Assembly (NCBI GenBank): GCA_035267785.1 | Contig: DATFLL010000118.1 | Span: forward strand, 1-27,443 | Direction of reading: 5' to 3' | DNA length: 27,443 bases | From: DATFLL01 sp035267785 | GTDB taxonomy: Bacteria; Pseudomonadota; Gammaproteobacteria; DATFLL01 | Part shown: positions 24,801-27,443 of the stretch, one piece after another | Layout of the letters: each line of letters opens with the position of its first letter | Position numbering within the stretch: position 1 is the first letter of the stretch | The notes under the pieces: generated by a model | What the model saw: only the letters and a program-made list of their open reading frames with translations | The model's database searches: none | Told to the model about the DNA's origin: nothing | Program-made: the position numbers and the translations under genes

Positions 24801-27345
24801 GGACTGGCGGGGCAGCACGGGGATAGTCACCCAAAGCAAGAACGTCTCTCTCGGCGGCGGGTTGTACTATACGTATGTCATCGAGCTGGAAATCATTCCG
24901 GTCCGGATCGTAATCAACCCGGGCGTGAACAAGAGCAACTCGGTTGGCTACCAGAAATACTCCATCCGCGACATCAACGGCGACGGCTATCCGGACCAGC
25001 TCTATTCCGACTCGGACAGCCAGATCAAGGTGGCCCTCAACCGCCGCGGTCGCACCAACCTGCTCAAGTCGGTCGACCGCCCGCTGGGCGCCTCGTTCAC
25101 CCTGAATTACGCGCGCGACGGCAACACCTACCAGTTGCCCAACAGCCGCTGGAACCTGGTGCGCGTGAGCGTCAACGACGGCCATCCGGGCGATGGCGTC
25201 GACACGCAGGTCACGACCTTCAAATATGCCAAGCCGCACTACGACCGCTACGAGCGCGACTTCTACGGTTACGCCGAGGTCACCAGCCAGCAGCGCGACG
25301 CCTCGCACGACGATACACTGTATCGGGAGGTGAAGAGCACCTATCGCACGGACAGCTACTACGCCAAGGGACTGATGACGAGCCAGGTCACGCTCGATGC
25401 GCACGGTAACCCGTACCTCGAGACCGACAACACCTACAGCTTCTACGACGTGACGGCCGGCGGGCCGCCGGCCGAACTGACCGGGACGGCCGATCCCATC
25501 TTCCCGCAGCTGGTGCGCACCGATCAGAAGTTCTACGAAGGGCAGCAGAGCGCGGGCAAGACGACCTACAAGACCTACGCCTACGACCGGTACGGCAACG
25601 TCACCGAGTACACCGACGCGGGCGACATCGGCCCGGACGACGATGTGACGGCCCGTATCGAGTACTACGAGGATGTCGACCACTACATCGTCGGCAAGGC
25701 CAAGCGCATCGTGGTCAACGGCCAGGGGCGCGAGATGCGCCGGCGCGAGGCGGAGTTCGACCCGGCCACGGGTAACCTCACGCAGGTGCGGCAGTACCTC
25801 GCCGACGGCAGCGCCGCGGTCACCGATCTCGGCTACGACGAGTACGGCAACCTCGCCCGCGTGATCGGCCCGAAGAATCTCCACGGCCAGCGCTATACCG
25901 TGGATATCGACTACGACTCGTACGTCCATAGTCACCCGACGCGCGTGCGCGACAGCTTCGGCTACGCCTCGCGGATGACCTACAACTACCTGTTCGGCAC
26001 GCCGGTACTGACGACCGACACCAACGGCAACCAGACGCTGTACCGGTACGACGAGTTCGGTCGGACCACGCAGATCTACGGCCCGTACCAGATGGACGGC
26101 GGCCACCCGATCGACGACCAGCAGCCGACGCTCGCCTTCGACTATCATCCGGATGCCAAGGTGCCCTGGGCGCTGACCCGGCACCTGGACCGCTATCGCG
26201 ACCCGTCGGACCCCATCGAGACGGTGCTGTTCATCGACGGCCTCAAGCGGGTGCTGCAGACCAAGAAGGACGGCACCATCTATACCGGCAGCGGGCCGTC
26301 GGATCGGATGATCGTCTCGGGCCGGGTGAAGTTCGACTTCGTCGGGCGCACCGTCGAGCAGTACTACCCGGTGACCGAAGGGCTGGGGACCGAGGGCGTC
26401 TTCAACGACACCTACGACACCGTCAAGCCGACCCGCACGGCCTATGACGTCCTGGACCGCACGACGCGGACCACGATTCCGGACGGCACCAGCACGACCA
26501 TGAGCTACGGCTTCGGGACCGACCGCGACGGCCTCGAGCGCTTCATGACCACGGTGACCGACGCCAACGGCATCCGCAAGCAGAGCTACCGCGACGTGCG
26601 CCAGCTCATCACCTCGGTGCAGGAGAGCAACGCCGGCAAGTCCATCTGGACCAGCTACAGCTACGACCCGCTCAAGGAGATCACGCGGGTGGTGGACGAC
26701 AAGGGCAACACCACCGTTGTCGACTACGACAACTTCGGCCGTCGCACCCTCATCGACAACCCCGACAGCGGGCGGGTCACGCCGGTCTACGATCTCGCCG
26801 GCAACGTCATCCGCAAGGTGACCTCCAACCTGCGCGCCAAGGGCGAGGCGATCAGCTACGACTACGATTTCAATCGCCAGAAGGGCATCGCCTATCCCGA
26901 GCACCCGGAGAACAACGTCGCCTACACCTACGGCGCCCCCGGGGCGGACTTCAACCGCGCCGGTCGCATCACCCAGGTCAGCGACGCCTCGGGCAGCGAG
27001 CAGCGCTACTACGGCCGCCTGGGCGAGGTGGTCAAGAGCGTGCGCACCGTGGCCTCGGCTACCCAGGGCAAGAGCGCCAACAGCCCCGAGGTCTACACCA
27101 GCGAGTACGTCTACGACACCTGGGGCCGGCTCCAGGCGCTGGTCTACCCCGACGGCGAGGCGCTGCGCTACCACTACAACGCCGGCGGGCTGGTCGACGG
27201 GGCGCGCAGCGTCAAGGACGGGGCGCAGTTCGTCTACCTGAAGGACCTCGAATACGACAAATTCGAGCAGCGCGTCTACCAGGTCGACGGCAACCAAGGA
27301 ATAACTGAGACACCCACGCTAAGAGAATCGCGATACGACTCGTGA
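18808..27345 (+). CDS. Giant exported SpvB/TcB-type RHS-repeat protein, C-terminus apparently disrupted
   Basis: 2,845 codons from GTG 18808 (AGGGA 11 bases upstream). A basic N-terminus and a hydrophobic stretch (residues 22-45) form a Sec-type signal. Domains in order: discoidin-like beta domains (about 76-187 and 348-467) with a beta-rich module between; an Ig-like part; a ZU5-like module (about 590-715); an SpvB domain (from about 743, PIEVPPGRGGMQPQLAVQYS); FG-GAP calcium motifs (DLDGDGLPDQ near 1130, DVNGDGVSD 1212, DMNGDRFPD 1785, DVNGDGLPD 1888, DLNGDGLPD 1965, DINGDGYPD 2053); three beta modules between the second and third FG-GAP (about 1283-1634); a TcdB-mid-like region (about 2085-2160); and RHS/YD repeats (about 2230-2840). 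The last 17 residues are unrelated to RHS sequence. The relatives are insecticidal Tc toxins and SpvB shells; the usual variable C-terminal effector is missing here. Confidence 0.9.
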   Translation: MKKTDSAGRAVGRTTHAWFKRAAVAAILSIIGAVVAVQALVPDARSMRLSPVGLTVQSSSSLPAPVQAQEAQTAPRLFDRDTTTEHTVFDTSHVVARFDGEREFTRLKVYGAAPYRLSVESDQGGSWSPVDGLQDIDLTNLSERWHAFDATGSVSTTRVRLTLTPATGGSATGLREIELWGKGPRANIADGTSLLSAVLKNTAPPAARSYTASPSQGFIGPLNVAGGKSDDPSDNTFSVDVTRNPDDFKRVWLAYETYGIAHWAGTVRSINGHGARGGWPTDSGDGWTQQLERVNPRWLAQGTNTITFSAPMGTTQSYSVRNLRVIAELADGTDFVETVSADRPDTATSRIGWTHDGDPDTGWSPYGDNAQNATAEMDFDKPISLDAVEFRLADTLAGNVDVDVLRGGSWVASGVKTADAAAFTTGWNAIALPGGDPVEGVRLRFSGGPGSPGEIRELVPLGSEVGPHFAPPKLHIKYPDSGQYRDRSGYVRGYLTPAANASGAAQILVGGQPVASSDGSFDAIVSMDELGLSKQASDQPWSVEVDAIYPDGERTSAMVHFTDQLPAPDTGSDGIAPPYSEDVSPSKPSKIRYDAAELDLDAGAVGKKTTLHIRPLHKQELPAMGPGMTNVTRGPRLGYRFLPHGQHFRKKIKIRLPYDPAKIPAGEAAKDIHTYYFDESSGRWVALERVSVDTARKEVVSYTDHFTDMINATVTVPDHPTPISFNPNSIKDIKAADPGTGVNLIEPPQANNTGDARLSYPIEVPPGRGGMQPQLAVQYSSGGGDGWLGVGWTLPMQSITVDTRWGVPRYDGTKETETYTLNGDQLTPVSYRGELRPRKAERIFHMRVEGSFQKIVRHGDNPTNYWWEVTDKDGTRYYYGGDPDSNGPVAGATLKDGNGNVFKWALREVVDTNGNTIQYHYELVSDSGTGDGTGGVPGSQIYLRDIYYTGHGSEPGAYDVKFVRDRNMGAPRRPDVSIDARGGFKMVTADLLRRVVVYYKGEVVRSYELSYKTGAFDKTLLTSIEQFGADGNPFPGNKHTFKYYDDIQDAEGNYQAFGSAQAWSTGGDGIHVPGMLGAGKITALSGTTGSNSGGHLYLGVGPSGSKTKSPSIGYKIGYSHGSNDGLVALVDLDGDGLPDQVFKRGDRVYYRHNRSRPDGTTGFDAPVYLRTLPAISHQTSTSTTTGVEGFYSASEALKDHNNTFTVSDTYFSDVNGDGVSDLVIGGRVLFGRLGDDNKLTYTSNSADTPLPVGNGAVKGDQLLADFNAIYEQQLKQFPLADAVRRWVAPYDGVVQITGDVHLIKDASDARAQYKTADGVRVAIQANGSELWHQRIQADDYQSYTPGNVTAVPVHAGDRLYFRVQSIFDGKYDQVAWDPRISYLNVSATTDVNGLDPYDYQASRDFVYAGRASHVKMSYAGTVHLSGDLKVNGPVTDDVTLIVYKNDTVAVSRTLKAGDTGAIRLDDDLTVAQGDTLRFRAKVDSPIDLAGITWSPRAVYTSAPKAGTLKDKDGNVQPLSVPVSYEADFYPGNDLDAPQPAWTAPQTGKLSVKSSVLLPVDDQITDGEVVFTVKKPGALLAKQTIEISDGKSASGGVITIDVKQGDKLYFDFSTRDRSLPGHLSGHKAEVSFTPGLDDSFAKVPSAIHWARPVTELAPAAYRGWSVIAYNGNLQYAAQPILDPLPKANKDYSLEKARAYPFIPVPAPVRDQLPSEPHWSGPDEKLWVDPTRMSASRLGPAYIQVPRGSDYAGKRAVSRISKNSQDGISILIGSRTTGKSTSELDFLDMNGDRFPDVVGRGHIQFTEMNGGLADKTTNPNPPGTLAAEAYTNARSSDNVANTVSEGSIASTISTVSGLVGGTTSSQGSDMPSMGFGGSIGGGHADAHYDLMDVNGDGLPDQVYQNGKVRLNLGYHFAPTAEYWGATPLSKTKTDTAGINASFNIDAYSFAAGVSVSTSDSKIKQQLIDLNGDGLPDRVFEAGGRLKVQFNTGSGFASKAVDWRGSTGIVTQSKNVSLGGGLYYTYVIELEIIPVRIVINPGVNKSNSVGYQKYSIRDINGDGYPDQLYSDSDSQIKVALNRRGRTNLLKSVDRPLGASFTLNYARDGNTYQLPNSRWNLVRVSVNDGHPGDGVDTQVTTFKYAKPHYDRYERDFYGYAEVTSQQRDASHDDTLYREVKSTYRTDSYYAKGLMTSQVTLDAHGNPYLETDNTYSFYDVTAGGPPAELTGTADPIFPQLVRTDQKFYEGQQSAGKTTYKTYAYDRYGNVTEYTDAGDIGPDDDVTARIEYYEDVDHYIVGKAKRIVVNGQGREMRRREAEFDPATGNLTQVRQYLADGSAAVTDLGYDEYGNLARVIGPKNLHGQRYTVDIDYDSYVHSHPTRVRDSFGYASRMTYNYLFGTPVLTTDTNGNQTLYRYDEFGRTTQIYGPYQMDGGHPIDDQQPTLAFDYHPDAKVPWALTRHLDRYRDPSDPIETVLFIDGLKRVLQTKKDGTIYTGSGPSDRMIVSGRVKFDFVGRTVEQYYPVTEGLGTEGVFNDTYDTVKPTRTAYDVLDRTTRTTIPDGTSTTMSYGFGTDRDGLERFMTTVTDANGIRKQSYRDVRQLITSVQESNAGKSIWTSYSYDPLKEITRVVDDKGNTTVVDYDNFGRRTLIDNPDSGRVTPVYDLAGNVIRKVTSNLRAKGEAISYDYDFNRQKGIAYPEHPENNVAYTYGAPGADFNRAGRITQVSDASGSEQRYYGRLGEVVKSVRTVASATQGKSANSPEVYTSEYVYDTWGRLQALVYPDGEALRYHYNAGGLVDGARSVKDGAQFVYLKDLEYDKFEQRVYQVDGNQGITETPTLRESRYDS

Positions 27346-27443
27346 GAGCGCTGCGGTGCTGGACGCATCGTCCGAGTTAGCGCATGAAGAGCGGTAGATC
27401 CGCTTGAAATCAGGGTGTCGAGACGAAAACGCCACCGAGCGGG
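27296..27443 (+). mobile_element. Possible left end of an insertion element (IS3-like), partial
   Basis: From about 27296 the RHS pattern stops and the reading frame closes within 50 bases. A GTG at 27415 opens a frame to the window edge reading VSRRKRHRAG. That resembles the basic start of IS3-family OrfA proteins (K-R-H/Y-x-P/A-E-E...), but nine residues are too few to be sure. A TG at 27306 could be the element's end. No second terminal repeat or target duplication can be seen because the window ends. Confidence 0.3.

Noticed and set aside
24754..27297. An 847-codon minus-strand frame opposite the RHS repeats
   Set aside because: Same cause: GC-rich third positions of the sense gene suppress antisense stops. 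No recognisable motif.
1..27443. CRISPR arrays, tRNA or rRNA genes
   Set aside because: No regularly spaced repeats and no tRNA- or rRNA-like conserved sequence noticed on either strand.

Overview
The window (27,443 bp, GC-rich, with long spurious antisense frames) looks like chromosomal DNA of a gammaproteobacterium, possibly a Chromatiales/Ectothiorhodospira-type lineage. This rests on a PurB of 455 aa, a YcfD/RoxA-type ribosomal oxygenase, a GspE with a tetracysteine motif, and general gene style. The genus cannot be fixed from the sequence alone.

Left part (1-8239). Most genes are on the minus strand. From the left edge these are a truncated small membrane protein, an M61 metallopeptidase with a PDZ domain, and a divergent 203-aa conserved hypothetical on the plus strand. 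A long imperfect inverted repeat (2977-3139) separates that gene from a tightly packed minus-strand operon. Read in transcription order, the operon is purB, roxA-like JmjC/cupin oxygenase, GNAT acetyltransferase, two tandem 171-aa paralogues with a phospholipase-D-like look, and a short exported secretin-like protein. Several of these overlap by 4-29 nt.

Middle part (8527-18157). A ten-gene plus-strand operon encodes an atypical type II secretion / type IV pilus hybrid machine. The order is GspF, GspE, PilM/GspL-like, PilN-like, PilO/GspM-like, PilP/GspC-like, a lipoprotein secretin (TPR, N-domains, secretin, C-terminal cohesin-like domain), and four pseudopilins including a recognisable GspG. 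The genes overlap or nearly touch, implying translational coupling. No prepilin peptidase is present, so one must be encoded elsewhere. A small minus-strand gene (18151-18465) converges on the last pseudopilin.

Right part (18466-27443). A 342-bp regulatory gap holds a perfect CRP/Vfr-type operator, a second dyad and a hairpin-rich leader. It precedes one giant gene (2,845 codons) for an exported SpvB/TcB/RHS-type protein. Its domains are discoidin-like N-terminal modules, a ZU5-like module, an SpvB domain, FG-GAP repeats interrupted by three tandem beta-sandwich modules, a TcdB mid region and RHS/YD repeats. The frame ends abruptly at 27345, in sequence that no longer looks like RHS. An insertion element or other rearrangement seems to have removed the C-terminal part.

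Working hypothesis: the hybrid secretion machine and the adjacent large RHS exoprotein form a secretion-substrate pair, with the exoprotein under cAMP-CRP/Vfr-like control. The machinery and domains are read directly from the sequence; the pairing is inference from adjacency.
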